This document shows positions 18,343-30,196 of a DNA stretch of 64,000 nt, one piece after another. Each line of letters opens with the position of its first letter. Positions within the stretch are counted from its first letter, which is position 1. The stretch lies in NCBI RefSeq assembly GCF_028640845.1, contig NC_080543.1:91687825-91751824 (forward strand), read 5' to 3'. The translations under genes and the position numbers were made by a program. Source of the DNA: Ahaetulla prasina (taxonomy: Eukaryota; Chordata; Lepidosauria; Squamata; Colubridae). The notes beneath the pieces were generated by a model that had not been told where the DNA came from, searched no databases, and worked only from the letters and a program-made list of their open reading frames with translations.

Positions 18343-19967
18343 CTTTTGCATATGGGTATCTTGCTGTTAATTAGCACAATTCAATTCTGTTATTTCCCAT
18401 ACTGGTATGTTTAATATAGATTTCTTTAATTTCCATGCCATCTTAGATATGAGGGAATGAAATTGAATTACAAAAAGTCCACTATGCCTTTTCTATTTAG
18501 AATTTTACTGGAGAACATCCCAATTAAAATAATAGTGGTTGTGTGTAGCAATAAGAGTAGTAAAATGTGGCTTTCCCCCCACTGTTTTTATGTCTGCAGA
18601 TAACCATCCGGCAGCCATGTTTAAAGTGACTCATTTCGTCCTGAGAAAGGACAAGTCACAGCATCATCTATAGATGTGATGCAAGGAATACTCTACCCTG
18701 TCTAATAGATAAAGTCATTTGGATTTACTCATAATTGGACTCAGACTGGGCAGGCTCTGTTGAGGTGACAGAAGAAAGGTCTTGTGTACTTAATTGGGAC
18801 AGGTTTGAACTTATAACTTTAGAGGAAATGGACAGGATTCTCAGGTCTGCTAACCAGCTATCTGTTTATTATATCTTTGGTTTGCTTGGTTGGTGAAGGT
18901 TGTCTGGGAGGAGATAGGCAGTTGGGTCCATGCTGTTTCTGTAATGAGTTTGAATCACCTTTTGGAATTCACAAATTTTATTAAAAATTCTACACTTTCA
19001 TAAGCTGCAGCCACTTTGCCATAGAGATACATAGAGTAGCTAAGCTTATGTAGGATTTAAATTGAAATGACATGGCGGGGCAGAGGAGTTGGTCATGCAT
19101 GTGTAGGATACACATTACACATTACACCATCTTATCAACTAATAACAATATGTTTTTAAAAAACCATTGTATTTGTTGAGATGCTCTGAGATTGCCTGAA
19201 ATTAAAAATTGAAAACAATTTTTAAAGTTTCCTTTTTTCCTTTTTTAAAAATAATTTTATTAAAGTTTACAAATACAAAGATAAAAGACTAATGTAAACT
19301 AAGAAAAATGTGAAAAATAATGTGATATAACAACTTGGAGATTTTTGTTCTTCAATTTTTGGGTGTATTCTTTGTTTATATTCACAGCTAGCCAGAGAAA
19401 AGAATTTAAAAAAATAGAAAATAAAAAAAAAAATGTTACTCAATTTGTTGGAAACTAGCGATCACTTTCATACTAGAAGGAAAAATCCATATTCTTTCTC
19501 ACTTTGGTTTATTCTCAATTTGTAAAGTTAACTATATTTGTTTCTTTCTTTTCAGTATTCATAGAAATTCAGGAAGTAAAATGAAAAAGTGAGGATATGT
19601 CTTTTCACGAGTCACATAATGTTTAGGATTTTTATGGTTCATTTCCCTACTTAGCAGCTGTTAGAGGTCTTGCACTACAACTTCCAGTACAAATAGTACA
19701 GCAGGTGATTAATTGCATTAGGGCAGTATTGTGGGAGTTGCAGTCCCACATATAATTTAGAGCAGCTACTCCCACTTAGCATACTTTTCAAATGTGTGGT
19801 TTTGATAATGGTCATGCTAGAAGGCAATTTTGACAACTGAACTCAAAGAGGCTTTTCATCAATAATGAAAACGGCATCCAAAGGGCATCAGATAAAGGCC
19901 TATATAGCAGATGGATGGTGGAGGAAAAGAAAACTAGTGAAGGAAGAAAACTACTGAATTAGATTTA
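18343..19967. other. AT-rich non-coding stretch
   Basis: No gene is recognised. At 19230-19330 a CTTTTTTAAAAATAATTTTA block resembles the reversed 3' end of an L1-like element, but it is too short and AT-rich to assign. Confidence 0.4.
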
Positions 19968-20345
19968 CAGGTAGTCCTCAATATATGACCTCAATTGAGC
20001 CCAAAATTTCTGTTGTTAAGTAAAACATTTGTTAAGAGAGTTTTGCCCCACTTTGCAACCTTTCTTGCCACAATCGCTAAGTGAATCACTACATGTGATT
20101 CATGGTTGACCATAGTAACATGGTTGAGTGAATCTGGCTACCCCTTTGCTTGTCAGAAGGTTGCAAAAGGAGATCACATGACCCCAAAACACTTCAATGG
20201 TCATAAATATGCGTCAGTTGCCAACCATCTGAATTTTGAGCATATGACCATGGGTACGTAAAAAACAGTCATAAGTCACTTTTTTCTGTGCCGTTGTACC
20301 TTTGAATGGTCACTAAATGAACTGTTGTAAGTCAAGGACTACCTG
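19968..20345. mobile_element. Tigger-like MITE, complete, 378 bp
   Basis: The ends CAGGTAGTCCTC and its complement GAGGACTACCTG (here slightly altered as CAAGGACTACCTG) are flanked by TA on both sides (19966-19967, 20346-20347). The two halves are largely complementary, as in palindromic MITEs. The termini resemble Tigger ends. There is no coding capacity. Confidence 0.8.
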
Positions 20346-20347
20346 TA

Positions 20348-21383
20348 CACTTTAAGTTCTTGCTTTAAATGAAGATTTCTTAATTTTAGATTTTTATATA
20401 ATGGGTATCTGCACAGATACAGCACAGTAACATTGCAGCAGGCCGTTAATCATTATCATTAGAGTGTCAGTGATAACCAATATTATGTATGAACTGGAAG
20501 TACAGCCACATGACGTAAGTTGTTCTCTGCCTATTCCTTGCTAATTGTTGCTCCAAATCACAGAATAATTTTTAAATGGCATTCATTCATTTAATAGGGC
20601 ATAATAGATGAGTATGAAAATCCAATGTTCCTCAGGCAATTATGCCCTGCAGTTGTTTGATAACCTGCTGCTGTGTCAACAGGAACTAACTGAAATAGCA
20701 TTTCTTTGTTTCTGTAAGAGTGGTGGTAGTTAAAGTAAATAGGCTTCATTTGAATAATACAATAAAGCAATGAAATCAAAGCAAAGGAAGTTGTTTATGA
20801 TAAGAGCAGAGTAATGATGAAATTGCTCCAACCAACATCTTCCCAGTTCTTTTCAACTGTCACAAATAAGAGGCAGAAGGAAACAGATGGCAAATACTGA
20901 ACTCATCTGTCAAAGGGATAAGAAAAATTGCCATTCAAAGATAACATTATTTCCAATAAAGAAACTCCTTCCTGTGCAAGAGGACAATCAAGTATTAAAA
21001 AACTGAGAGAAGAGCTAAAAGAAGGTATAGATTAGCAAACATCTTGAAAGAACTTAAAACATTGGAGTTGAATTGTACATCCCAGAATCAATGTAAGGGG
21101 ATTGAGATGGGGGTGGTGGTGCCTGTATTTTTTTCACTTAGCACTGTGTTGCTTGGCTTCACTGTTTGTTTGTTTTTTTCCTTCTCTCATGAAGTATATA
21201 CTGTATGAAGGAGACCAGAAGAATATTCATTGTTCCTCCCAAATGTGAAGCATGTGAAGCAAGGCCCAACATCTAGTGCACATTCCAGGGACTTTCAACT
21301 CATAGGAATGCAAGAAATGGTCTCGTATTAAATCAGAAATCTAATATATTGACACAGACGAATAGCAGAACTCTACATTTTCA
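20348..21383. other. AT-rich non-coding stretch
   Basis: Nothing is recognised in this stretch. Confidence 0.5.
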
Positions 21384-21540
21384 CAAGGTAAAAGTAAAAG
21401 TTTCCCTTGTCTAGTCATTTTCAACTCTAGCTGGTGACGCTCACCTCCATTTCTTAGCTGAGGGAGCCAGCATTGTCCAAAAACACTTCTGTGGTCATGT
21501 TTCCTATGAGAGATATTTTTCCAATCAGCTCTTTAATCTT
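21384..21540 (-). mobile_element. SINE fragment (GGCTCAGTGG family), 3' half
   Basis: The text AAGGTAAAAGTAAAAGTTTC, then GAGGGAGCCAGCATTGTCC and CTGTGGTCATGTTTCC, parallels the body of the SINE at 55650-56315. The tRNA-like head is missing. Confidence 0.55.
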
Positions 21541-22544
21541 AGATATTTTGTAGTCAAACCATGGCCCACCCACTGATTCATGGCCACCATGCCAATCCAT
21601 ATCGTGTTATCCAGCCTTCTCAATATTTAAAGTAGCCTGAGAGAAGACAGGTAGCAGAAGCGAAGGGTTTGCTAGTAATAATATATTGTAGAGAACAATA
21701 GAATACTTAATCCTTACATTAAAGTTGAATGAGGTGGTTTTTTTAAATACGCGTTGTATTTTTCAGGACTTCTGGCATTTATTGTAGCTACAAAGAGTTG
21801 CACCCGTCTGCAGATTTTCTGTATTGACATAAGTCAATACAGCATGCAAATAAGAATATCTGAATTCAAGAAACAGAAATATCAAAAGCTCCATAAAGGT
21901 TTTCATTTATCTCTCACATCTTTTGAACCTGACTGGAAATGGTAGCTTTCCCCCCATATGTGAGAATATAAAGAAGACATTATATGATATCATTTTGTTG
22001 GACCCAGGAGGCTTTGCTCATTGATCTTGTTTTACTGTAGTTGGACTCTGCGGTTTGCTACTTCAGACTTTTATTATTTGGACTGTTTTAATTGTTGTTT
22101 TAATATTTACACTGCCCATATCACTGCTGTGAAACAAGCAATCATATCTATTACTTAAATAATAAATATAGAATAAACTCATTTTATAAACATGGAACTT
22201 TAATTTTATAGATTAATTAAACAGGTTGCAATTAATTTGGTTTAATATTTTTAATCCTGCCTGTGTCTTTTTGAATCTTGGTAATTACCGGTATTAAGAG
22301 TTATACAAAAGACAAGAAAATAATTGGTCTGAATTATATTTTTTCCTATTATTTTCTCAAACAAATGTGACTAATACAAATCATACTAATATTTCAGTTT
22401 TTGGAACATTTCTTATTTCCTTATTTTTGGCAAGGTATATGATACTTTTTTCAAGGATATTGGTGATTTTTAAATACTATTGGTAGTACTATCTGAACTA
22501 TGGCAATTGGGACTGGAATTTCTGTCAGAAAGTGATGAGGTTAT
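21541..22544. other. AT-rich non-coding stretch
   Basis: No gene is recognised. The end of a LINE 3' UTR may lie near 22060-22170, but it is too diverged to assign. Confidence 0.4.
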
Positions 22545-22940
22545 AAAGCATAGAGAAGAGCAAGAAAGATGATGAGGGGATTGGATGCTAAGACATACAA
22601 AAAACAGTTGCAGGAATGGGTATGTAATGAAAAGAAGAACTAAGTGTGACATAATAGCAGTGTTCCAATATCTCAGGGGTTGCCATAAAAAAGAGGAGAG
22701 TCAACCTATTCTCCAAAGCACCTGACGGCAGGACAAGAAGCAATGGAAACTAATCAAGGAGACAACAATTAATCAGTGGAACAACTTGCCTCCAGAAGTT
22801 GTGGCTGCTCCAATACTGGAGGTTTTTAAGAAGACATTGACCAATGATTTGTCTGAAACGTAATAGGTATCCTGCTTGAGTAGGGGATTAGACTAAAAGA
22901 CCTCCAAGATCCCTCCCAATTCTATTATTCTGTTACTCTG
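22545..22940 (+). mobile_element. CR1 LINE 3' end
   Basis: GTTCCAATATCTCAGGGGTT, AATCAGTGGAACAACTTGCC and GACCTCCAAGATCCCTCCCA are the CR1 3' region, ending in TTCTATTATTCTGTTACTCT. The copy is 5'-truncated and carries a small deletion near 22763 relative to the copy at 40742-41574. Confidence 0.85.
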
Positions 22941-23141
22941 TGATTGTGTTGCTTAATGTTAACAATCCCAACAGTCTCCATTGGCATCTTTAAGTGAGGA
23001 TCATAGTTATTAAAATAATAAAATATGAAATGTCCTATCAAATTATACTACCAATTAAAATTCTGGATTTATTTAGAACAAAAAATGAAATTTACATTTC
23101 TTGTTAAACTGCTTTTGTTAGATGAGCAAAAACCCTTTTTA

Positions 23142-23492
23142 CAGGTAGTCCTCACAATGTTTGGCAACTCAGTTGCTGAGTGATGTGGTCATTAAGTGAG
23201 AATTATTTGACTTCAATTTGTGATTTCACTGCAAGCTTTTCCCTTGTCTTTGCTTGTTGCGAGCCATCCGTGAAGCTACAAATGACAATCATGTTACTGT
23301 GGGACTCTTGTCACTGTTATAAATGCATGCCAGTTGCACAGTAGCCAAATGGCAATCATGTGACCACAGGAATGCTGCAATGGTTGTAAGTTCAAGGACC
23401 AATGGTAACGGTACTTTTTCAGTGCGATTGTAATTTCTTAAGGTCACTAAACAAACAGTCATTGTAAGTGCAGTCGATAAGTAGAGGATGGA
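23142..23492. mobile_element. Tigger-like MITE, diverged
   Basis: It begins CAGGTAGTCCTCACAATG after TA and ends in a degenerate complement (GTAGAGGATGGATAC). The interior parallels 19968-20345 (CATGTGACC, GTCACTAAACAAAC). Confidence 0.65.
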
Positions 23493-24070
23493 TACTTTAG
23501 AACTACTAATGCCATTTTTAAACTATTTAAGATATGGCAAGGGGAGTGTAAACTAAAATGTCAAAAGGGTGGAGTATTCAGTTAAATTTGCTCTTCATTC
23601 ATAATTGGTGTACCTGCATTGAAAAGTATTATCACTACTCTATATAAAGTACAAATATAGTTGAAATTTACTGTATTTTTATAACCAATTAAGGATTATA
23701 AATAAACTGGATATCAGACATATGCAAGAACTTTGGAATAAACAGTTGAAATATCTCATATTAACAAATCCATTTTTAAGGGATTTAAATATTTTAGGGT
23801 ATTTCTTATGATCTCAATCTGATACTAATTCAGCAGCAGATTTTCTTTCATTTACCAGACAATGATTAAAGAGAACCTATTGTTATCTTCACTATGTTAG
23901 CAGAGTAAAAAGAGTGAAGAGAGAGTTACGCTTATGATATGGGCTTGTACCATTTTTGCTATCTTTCGTTTGATCTTTGTAAGTTGGTTACAGATATGGT
24001 CTTACGAAGAACAATATAATTTAAAGATACAAATGTTCTCTTGAAGTAGCCATTAAAACTATCACTGTCA
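23493..24070. other. AT-rich non-coding stretch
   Basis: Nothing is recognised in this stretch. Confidence 0.5.
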
Positions 24071-24074
24071 CTAC

Positions 24075-24145
24075 AGTGGCAGTCCTCACTTCGCAAACAT
24101 TTTTCAGTAACTGTGTGAAGTTACAATGGCACTGAATGAACACTC
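24075..24145. mobile_element. Tigger-like MITE end fragment
   Basis: GGCAGTCCTCACTTCGCAAA and GTGTGAAGTTACAATGGCAC resemble a related TA-target MITE. Only one end is visible. Confidence 0.4.
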
Positions 24146-24374
24146 TGCCCACATTTACATCTCTGCCACCTACGCCCCTGCATACATCTTGTTTTTCACA
24201 CTGCTAATGAAGCATGACAAGCTGGCCCTTTGCAAGGCGGCTGATGGTGGCATGGGGTTTTCTTCTTTTGAGGTTTCAGGAAGGTCCCATGCAGCCTCAG
24301 GAAGAAGATCTCACATGGCTAGCAGTTGCCTCTCAAAGAGCCAGGCCAGAAACATCTCATTGTCTCATCTCATT

Positions 24375-24860
24375 GGCTTAGGGCCTAGGTACTTACGGGA
24401 CCGCCTGCTGTTACCGCACGCCTCCCACCGACCCGTACGTTCTCACAGAGAGGACTTCTCAGGGTGCCGTCCGCCAAGCAATGCCAGCTGGCGGCCCCCA
24501 GGGGAAGGTCCTTCTCTGTGGGGGCTCCCACACTCTGGAACGAACTTCCCCCGGGTTTACGCCAAATACCTGACCTTCGGACCTTCCGCCGCGAACTGAA
24601 GACACATCTTTTTATTCGCGCGGGGCTGGCTTAAATTTTATTGATTTTTAAATTTTCTATTAGTAATTTTAAGGGTTTTTTAGTTTTTTATATATTTTAA
24701 AGTTTTTTAGGCCAATTATAAAATAAGTTTTTTAATTTGTATTTTAAATTGTATATTGTATTGTCTGTTTTTACTTTGGCTGTACACCGCCCTGAGTCCT
24801 TCGGGAGAAGGGCGGTATAAAAATCGAATAAATAAATAAATAAATAAATAAATTAGCAGT
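24375..24860 (+). mobile_element. L2 LINE 3' end
   Basis: The plus strand carries text for LGPRYLRDRLLLPHASHRPV and a CGAGCCTTC-type gene end, then an AT-rich UTR. It closes with CCGCCCTGAGTCCTTCGGGA and GAAGGGCGGTATAAAAAT, a short stem-loop, followed by (AATA)n. It matches the minus-strand L2 at 60005-63185 closely at the 3' stem-loop. It is 5'-truncated. Confidence 0.88.
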
Positions 24861-24899
24861 GGAGAAAGGGACACGGCGAAGGTAGCTGGGGGTGGCAGA

Positions 24900-25230
24900 A
24901 GCAGCAAAGTACAGGACAACTTATGTACTCTCTTGTCCTTGACAGCAACCTCTCCCAGCCCAGATGTGCTTGCATGGTGGGTGTAGCAACTACTTGTATG
25001 CCTTCCCATTCCTGTTATATACCATTTAAGGAGTGTGCTATAGTTTTCACTCAGGTCCTCCAAAAAGGCGGGAAAATACTTGAATCTCATTGGCTAAGCT
25101 GTCTGGCAGCCCTTTATATAAAGAGAACACTGCCAGACTAACACTCTGTTGGGTTGTACTGGTCTACTAATAAAGAGCTGTTGTTACTGAAAGAGCTGTG
25201 TCCGACTCTTCCATCATCGGATCTAACAGT
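24900..25230 (+). repeat. Possible LTR, unconfirmed
   Basis: A TTTATATAAAG box (25112-25122), then AATAAAG (25170) and an end at GGATCTAACA look like U3-R-U5 order. I could not find a matching start or target duplication. Confidence 0.3.
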
Positions 25231-25368
25231 TCCCACTCAGCTACACTTGCGTGGTACTATAGCAGGCATTTACCCACCCATCAGCCTGTTTGAAAGCCGC
25301 CTTGGACTCAAAACTTCCTACCAGCTTCTTCTTTGGCTTTGCTTGTTGGAAGCTGGCAGGAAATCACA

Positions 25369-25530
25369 AGGAGATCCTCACTTAACAACTTCAGTGATTA
25401 CTCAACAATGACAATGAGTATTGCCGAGAGTGCCATCACTAAGTAATGCAGTCATGTGACATTGTGCTTTTTGACCTCATTGCTTAGCAATGGAACTTCT
25501 AGTTGCAGACACCATAGTTAACCGAGGACT
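25369..25530. mobile_element. Tigger-like MITE fragment
   Basis: GAGATCCTCACTTAACAACT at the left and AACCGAGGACTAATTATA at the right echo the MITE at 19968-20345, with internal loss. Confidence 0.5.
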
Positions 25531-26135
25531 AATTATATTATCAAGTGGTCTTATCAAACAGAAATGATGAGAATAGCCAAAAAGAGTATGTTTTATTACT
25601 GTAAATGCAGTTTGACAATCTTGAAAAATATTTGTTTCAATGTTTATGAATGAGTATACTATTGCTGTATTGGAAGAGCAGTAATATTATATGTAGTCAA
25701 AGTATACTTTTTAAAAAAAAATGGGCTGAATGTGTTTTATATGTAAATTAATTTTTTATTTTTTATTTATTTCTTTTCTCTCTCTCTTTCTCTCTCTCTT
25801 TTTGAAGTTTTGCTTTTTTTCATTCTTTTCCTTTTTTCTTCAGTATATTAATGCAAGCATAAAAACAGGAGATGCTGTAGCAAAACCAATCTAGAAATCA
25901 ATTTGTGTTATTTTTGGTTTTAAATTGTGATACCAACAAAAATAACAACACCCACAAATACAGATGAAAATTGAAGGTGAAATATTACATCACTATAGAC
26001 TGATAATGTCTGAGCCAGCTTTGCTTAATTTGAAGCAAAAGTCTCAAGAGTGCCATTTCCCTCCAGTATAAAATATATTTGGCTTTAAGATTCTTAATGT
26101 TGTTCAGGAATCCCTGAAGCTCAGGAAAAATCTGC
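25531..26135. other. AT-rich stretch with a CT-rich run
   Basis: No gene is recognised. A CT-rich run lies at 25770-25803. Confidence 0.5.
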
Positions 26136-26141
26136 CACTAG

Positions 26142-26948
26142 TGTCGACGCATCAAGCATTTGGTGGGCTTCTCATGAAGGCTGCTAACTAACGACAGACT
26201 CATGGACTTCTCGGGGTGAGAGCCTGGAGAAAGTCTGGGATGAGAAGCCCAGAGCAAATTCCAGAGCCCCCTTTTATTGTGTTTAGGTAAAAATGGGTGG
26301 TTACAAAAGGTAAGCAGGGGAAGTTACATATTAGCATATATTCAACATGTGAACACGTGACTGCAAGCACATCCACAAGCCTATGATTTTGGGAGAAAGC
26401 TCGTGATTCTTGGGAGGAATTTTGTCATGAGGTGGCTCTTTGTTCTCCGCCATGAGGTGGCTGCTCTTTGTTCTCTGCCTATTGCCTACGTGGTACAGCT
26501 GCATAGCAATCTACACAGGCTACAAGGACATCACTCCCACACGTGTCTAAGGCGTTCTACAGTTACACTATTCATGCTACACGTAGCAAACAGAAATACA
26601 TCTTGAAACATCCTGACTCTGCATGTTAACAAATCTCGTATAGTTGTGTGTAGGAGAAACTTCTAAGCAGCTTTGTAAAAAGAAACTTTATCAGAAAAGG
26701 AATGTCCTGTGGCTAATCACAAAAGTGGTGATACATTTCACACCATCGTAGAGGCCTGCAATCTTGATGTTGCTGAACAAACAAGTTTCTGCTTATTTCT
26801 TTTGTACGTGATAAAATTAGCCAAAGTTACTTATGCTTGATCTTTGCACATAAGCAATCTCACAAAGGTTGCTCATGCTTATATTTGCACATAAGTAATT
26901 TCATAAGCAATTTCATAAAGGAGTTCATATGGCTTTTATATTACAACA
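26142..26948 (-). repeat. Solo LTR of an endogenous retrovirus-like element, 807 bp
   Basis: On the minus strand it starts TGTTGTAATATAAAAGCC and ends GCGTCGACA, the expected TG-CA ends. A 6-bp duplication, CACTAG, flanks it exactly (26136-26141 and 26949-26954). AATAAA lies at 26273-26278 on the minus strand, about 130 bases from the 3' end, which places U3-R-U5 correctly. There is no internal coding region, so it is a solo LTR left by recombination. The length and 6-bp duplication fit a retrovirus-like LTR rather than Gypsy or copia, but the class is not proven. Confidence 0.75.
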
Positions 26949-27132
26949 CACTAGTATTTTATTTATTTATTAATCAAGTTTGTGTGACCACACACTTCAC
27001 AAAAAGCAACTCTGGGTGGCATAGAACAATCCAATAAAACAACACATTTATAAAACAATCAGTATCAAAATATAAGAATCAGTACAGAATGAAAAATATT
27101 ATAAAAAGCAAAATATATATTTTTGTTTTATG

Positions 27133-27397
27133 CAGTGGTGAAATCCAAATGTTTTTACTACCGGTTCTGTGGGCATGCTTGGTGGGCGTGGTGTGGCTTG
27201 GTGGGCCTGACTTGGTGGGCATGGCAGGGGAAGGATACTGCAAAATCTCCATCCCCAACTCACTTTGGGCCAGACAGAGGTGGTATTTGCCGGTTCTCTG
27301 AACTACTCAAAATTTCCACTACCGGTTCTTCAAACTGCTCAAAATTTCCGCTACCAGTTCTCCAGAACCTGTCAGAACCTGCTGGATTTCACCCCTG
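27133..27397. mobile_element. hAT-type MITE, 265 bp
   Basis: The ends CAGTGGTGAAATCC and GGATTTCACCCCTG are inverted repeats. Flanking 8-mers are GTTTTATG (27125-27132) and ATTTTATG (27398-27405), seven of eight identical, which is hAT-like. The body has repeated ACTACCGGTTCT and GGTGGGC motifs. It is related in its ends to 55944-56210. Confidence 0.8.
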
Positions 27398-27405
27398 ATT
27401 TTATG

Positions 27406-28044
27406 CATAAACATTTATGCATAAATTAATGCAAATATATGCATTAAATATTTTTGCTTTAGGAATATAGTTATTAAATAAAACACTTGATTTTAAAGCT
27501 TGTTTCTAAAATATAAAATGCCAGAATCTGAGACTATTTGTGGCATATTTTGTTACTCGTTTGAAATATATTCACAGATGGGCAATTAAAGAATTGGAAT
27601 CTAGGAAAACAGTGGCAGTAGAAATTGGTTTCAAAAATTGCTATGGAAGAAGGGAAATGTTTTCCTAATATTGTTGATGTTGCATTTGATGTAATTTATG
27701 CTAACATAAATGAAAAGAATTTTTAAACATTAAATATCCCTTTATGAAAGATATTTTCAAATACACCATTTGATATCAGTACACTTTATGGCATTTCAAG
27801 AATAATTTAAAAGGAAATATCTTTAGAATTCATGTTGAACCAAGGACAGCATGCTACACGTGATAAATTGGGGGAGTAGAGAGAAGAGATGCAAGGAAAT
27901 TTAAAATATGATTTTTTAAAAAAGTGTAAATAATTCTGTAATTAAATGTGTTGAGTTGCCATTCTGTATTTGGTCCCGCATCAGTGAGTCATTATTCAGA
28001 GGTTTCTCATATGGACTATTTATCTCTTAACCCCTTTATTCATA
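27406..28044. other. AT-rich non-coding stretch
   Basis: Nothing is recognised in this stretch. Confidence 0.5.
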
Positions 28045-28049
28045 TATTC

Positions 28050-28104
28050 TTTCTCTCTCTCTCCCTCCCTCTCCCTCCCCTCTCTTTCTCTCACACACAC
28101 ACAT
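28050..28104. repeat. (CT)n followed by (CA)n low-complexity
   Basis: Thirty-plus bases of CT/CCTC repeats run into ACACACACAC. Confidence 0.8.
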
Positions 28105-28461
28105 ACGTCAAATGATACATTGATTTAAGGCTGCCTGTATGCCTATATGATGATGCCCTATATTTTGATGGGACACTTTGACCTGCATAATGACTGGCAC
28201 TAGGAGAATATTGATGTTGGTATATAAAATGACAACACAAGACATATGGAGGCCTTCATTGTCCAGCAACGTGTTAATGACACTCCATTGTGATTGTACT
28301 GTTTATGTTAACTGTTAACTGCAGGACATATCTTGTATTTCAGTATTTCAGAGCAGGTTCATTGTTCCAATTATTCTGAATAACAAATATGCCAGCCAGA
28401 CTATTGTGATAGTAAATATGGTTGCCAGTTTATTTGAAGCCAAGCATTTGAACCGTTGGAG
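28105..28461. other. Non-coding stretch
   Basis: Nothing is recognised in this stretch. Confidence 0.5.
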
Positions 28462-28860
28462 AACCAGTTCAATGTAGTGGTTAAGGCACTGCGCTAGAAA
28501 GGGGCGTGCATAAGAGCACCAACCTGTCCTAATGTTCCCTTTGATTGTATCCAAATTTCGTATAATTATTACATACTCATGCTTATATATATGCTTATAT
28601 ATCTTATAGTTATCTCATGCTTATGCTTATATATACTGTTGTGACAAAAATAAAAAAATAAAAACCAGAGACTGTGAATCCTAGTCCTGCCTTAGGCACA
28701 AACTCAACTGGCCAGCAGAGTTATCGTCTCAGCCTTAGAGAGGAGGAAGTAATCGCAAGCCACTTCTCACAAAAAAACTTTGCCTAGAAAACTACAGGGA
28801 GTTCTCCAGGCAACCTCAGAGAGTCAGACACAACTGAACTGGAGGGGAAAAAAGAACAGT
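28462..28860 (+). mobile_element. tRNA-headed squamate SINE split by a LINE tail
   Basis: The head GTAGTGGTTAAGGCACTGCG (28474-28493) has an A-box-like sequence. The body resumes at about 28668 with CCAGAGACTGTGAATCCTAG and CTAGTCCTGCCTTAGGCAC, and ends in CAGAGAGTCAGACACAACTG. Between them is an inserted LINE 3' end (28499-28667). Confidence 0.75.
28499..28667 (+). mobile_element. CR1-group LINE (family 2) 3' tail, inserted in the SINE
   Basis: The text GGGGCGTGCATAAGAGCACC onward, ending ACTGTTGTGACAAAAATAAA, is the 3' end of the LINE whose coding part is at 28930-29815. Confidence 0.75.
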
Positions 28861-28929
28861 ATCCTTTTACATCCGAGCTTGGGATTTGTCTTCCAGCGCT
28901 TCTCAATACGTTAAACCAATCACAACTTT

Positions 28930-29815
28930 TTGTTAATTAGAAATTTTATTTATTTATTTATTTATTTTATTTAGTTATTTATTTTGTCACAACAATATAT
29001 GTAGGTATCATATAAAAAGATTATATAGTATTTAAACACATATATGAGTAAATATAGGTATAGGTATAAGCATATATATAGGAAGAAGAAAAGAAAAACA
29101 ATAGGATAGGAACGGTAGGCACGTTTGTGCGCTTATGCACACCCCTTATGGTCCTCTTAGGAATGGGGTGAGGTCAATAGTAGAAAGTTTTTGGATAAAA
29201 CTTTTAGGATTATGGGAAGAGACCACAGAGTCAGGTAAAGTATTCCAAGCACTGATGATTCTGTTACAGAAGTCATATTTTTTGCAATCTAGATTAAAGC
29301 GGTTGACATTAAGTTTAAATCTATTAGTTGCTCTAGTATTATTGCAATTAAAGCTGAAGTAGTCTTTAACAGGAAGGACATTACAATAGATGATTCTGTG
29401 AGTTAAGCTTAGGTCTTGTCGAAGGCGACAAAGTTCCAAGTTTTCTAAGCCTAGGATTTCAAGTCTGGTGAGATAGGGTATTTTATTGTTTTCAGAGGAA
29501 TGGAGAACTCTTCTTATAAAATATTTCTGGACACGTTCAATTGTATTGATGTCAGAGATGTGGTGAGGGTTCCAGACAGGCGAGTTATATTCTAGAATTG
29601 GTCTAGCAAATGTTTTATATGCTCTGGTTAGTAGTGTGGTGTTTTTGGAAAAGAAGCTACACAAAATTAGGTTTACAACTCTTAAAGCTTTTTTTGCTAT
29701 GTAGTTGCAGTGGGCTTTGGCACTTAGATCATTTGACATGAAAACTCCAAGGTCTTTAACGGGATGGGGGGTCGTCTGTAAGGTAATGTCCATCTAGTAT
29801 GTACTTAGTTTTTGG
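28930..29815 (-). mobile_element. CR1-group LINE, family 2, 3' part
   Basis: The 3' end at 28940-29000 is a (TTTA)n run next to TTTTGTCACAACAATATATG. The UTR runs to 29145 and the coding end to 29815, where the copy is truncated. Pieces of the same family are at 28499-28667, 34462-34822 and 52220-52800. Confidence 0.8.
29146..29793 (-). pseudogene. C-terminal region of CR1-group reverse transcriptase, open over 215 residues
   Basis: The frame contains VKDLGVFMSNDLSAKAHCNY, YKTFARPILEYNSPVWNPHH, IERVQKYFIRRVL and WNTLPDSVVSSHNPKSF. These are the thumb and C-terminal blocks of CR1/jockey-group LINE proteins. The stop follows FLRGP at 29146. The frame is intact over 215 residues, which suggests the copy is fairly young although 5'-truncated. 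The catalytic RT core lies upstream of the truncation and is missing. Confidence 0.8.
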
Positions 29816-30134
29816 GTTCTTTTTTCCTATATGTAAGACTGAGCGTTTGCTAGTTGAAATTTGGAGCTGCCAATTTTTAGACCAATTTTTAGAATTTTGG
29901 GCAATGTAAGTAATTTGCACCTTAAAACCTTTTCAATTCAATCTACCCACCAGCTGGCCCTTAACAGAATAAGCTTGGATCTTGCTCTGAGTAGAAAGTG
30001 AGAGAGGGAGGGAGGACAGAGGGAGGGAGAGAAAAATACGTAGAATAGGTACGTAGAATAGGTACCATATAAACAAGAGAGCGGGAAACAAAGAGATATA
30101 ATGGAACTTTATGTAACGTTGGTCCAATTTTTTA
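29816..30134. other. Non-coding stretch
   Basis: Includes a purine-rich run (29995-30030) and a 14-bp tandem duplication of ACGTAGAATAGGT near 30038-30064. Confidence 0.45.
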
Positions 30135-30196
30135 GCACGGGGTTGGACTAGAGGACCTCCAAGGTCCCTTCCAGCAGTGATATTCTGTTATTCTGG
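30135..30196 (+). mobile_element. CR1 3'-terminal fragment
   Basis: GGTTGGACTAGAGGACCTCC and AAGGTCCCTTCCAGCAGTGA, ending TTCTGTTATTCTGG, are the last 60 bases of CR1. Confidence 0.8.

Noticed and set aside
24900..25230. LTR with defined ends
   Set aside because: TATA and polyadenylation signals look right but I could not find a matching start or a target duplication, so it is kept only as a low-confidence feature.
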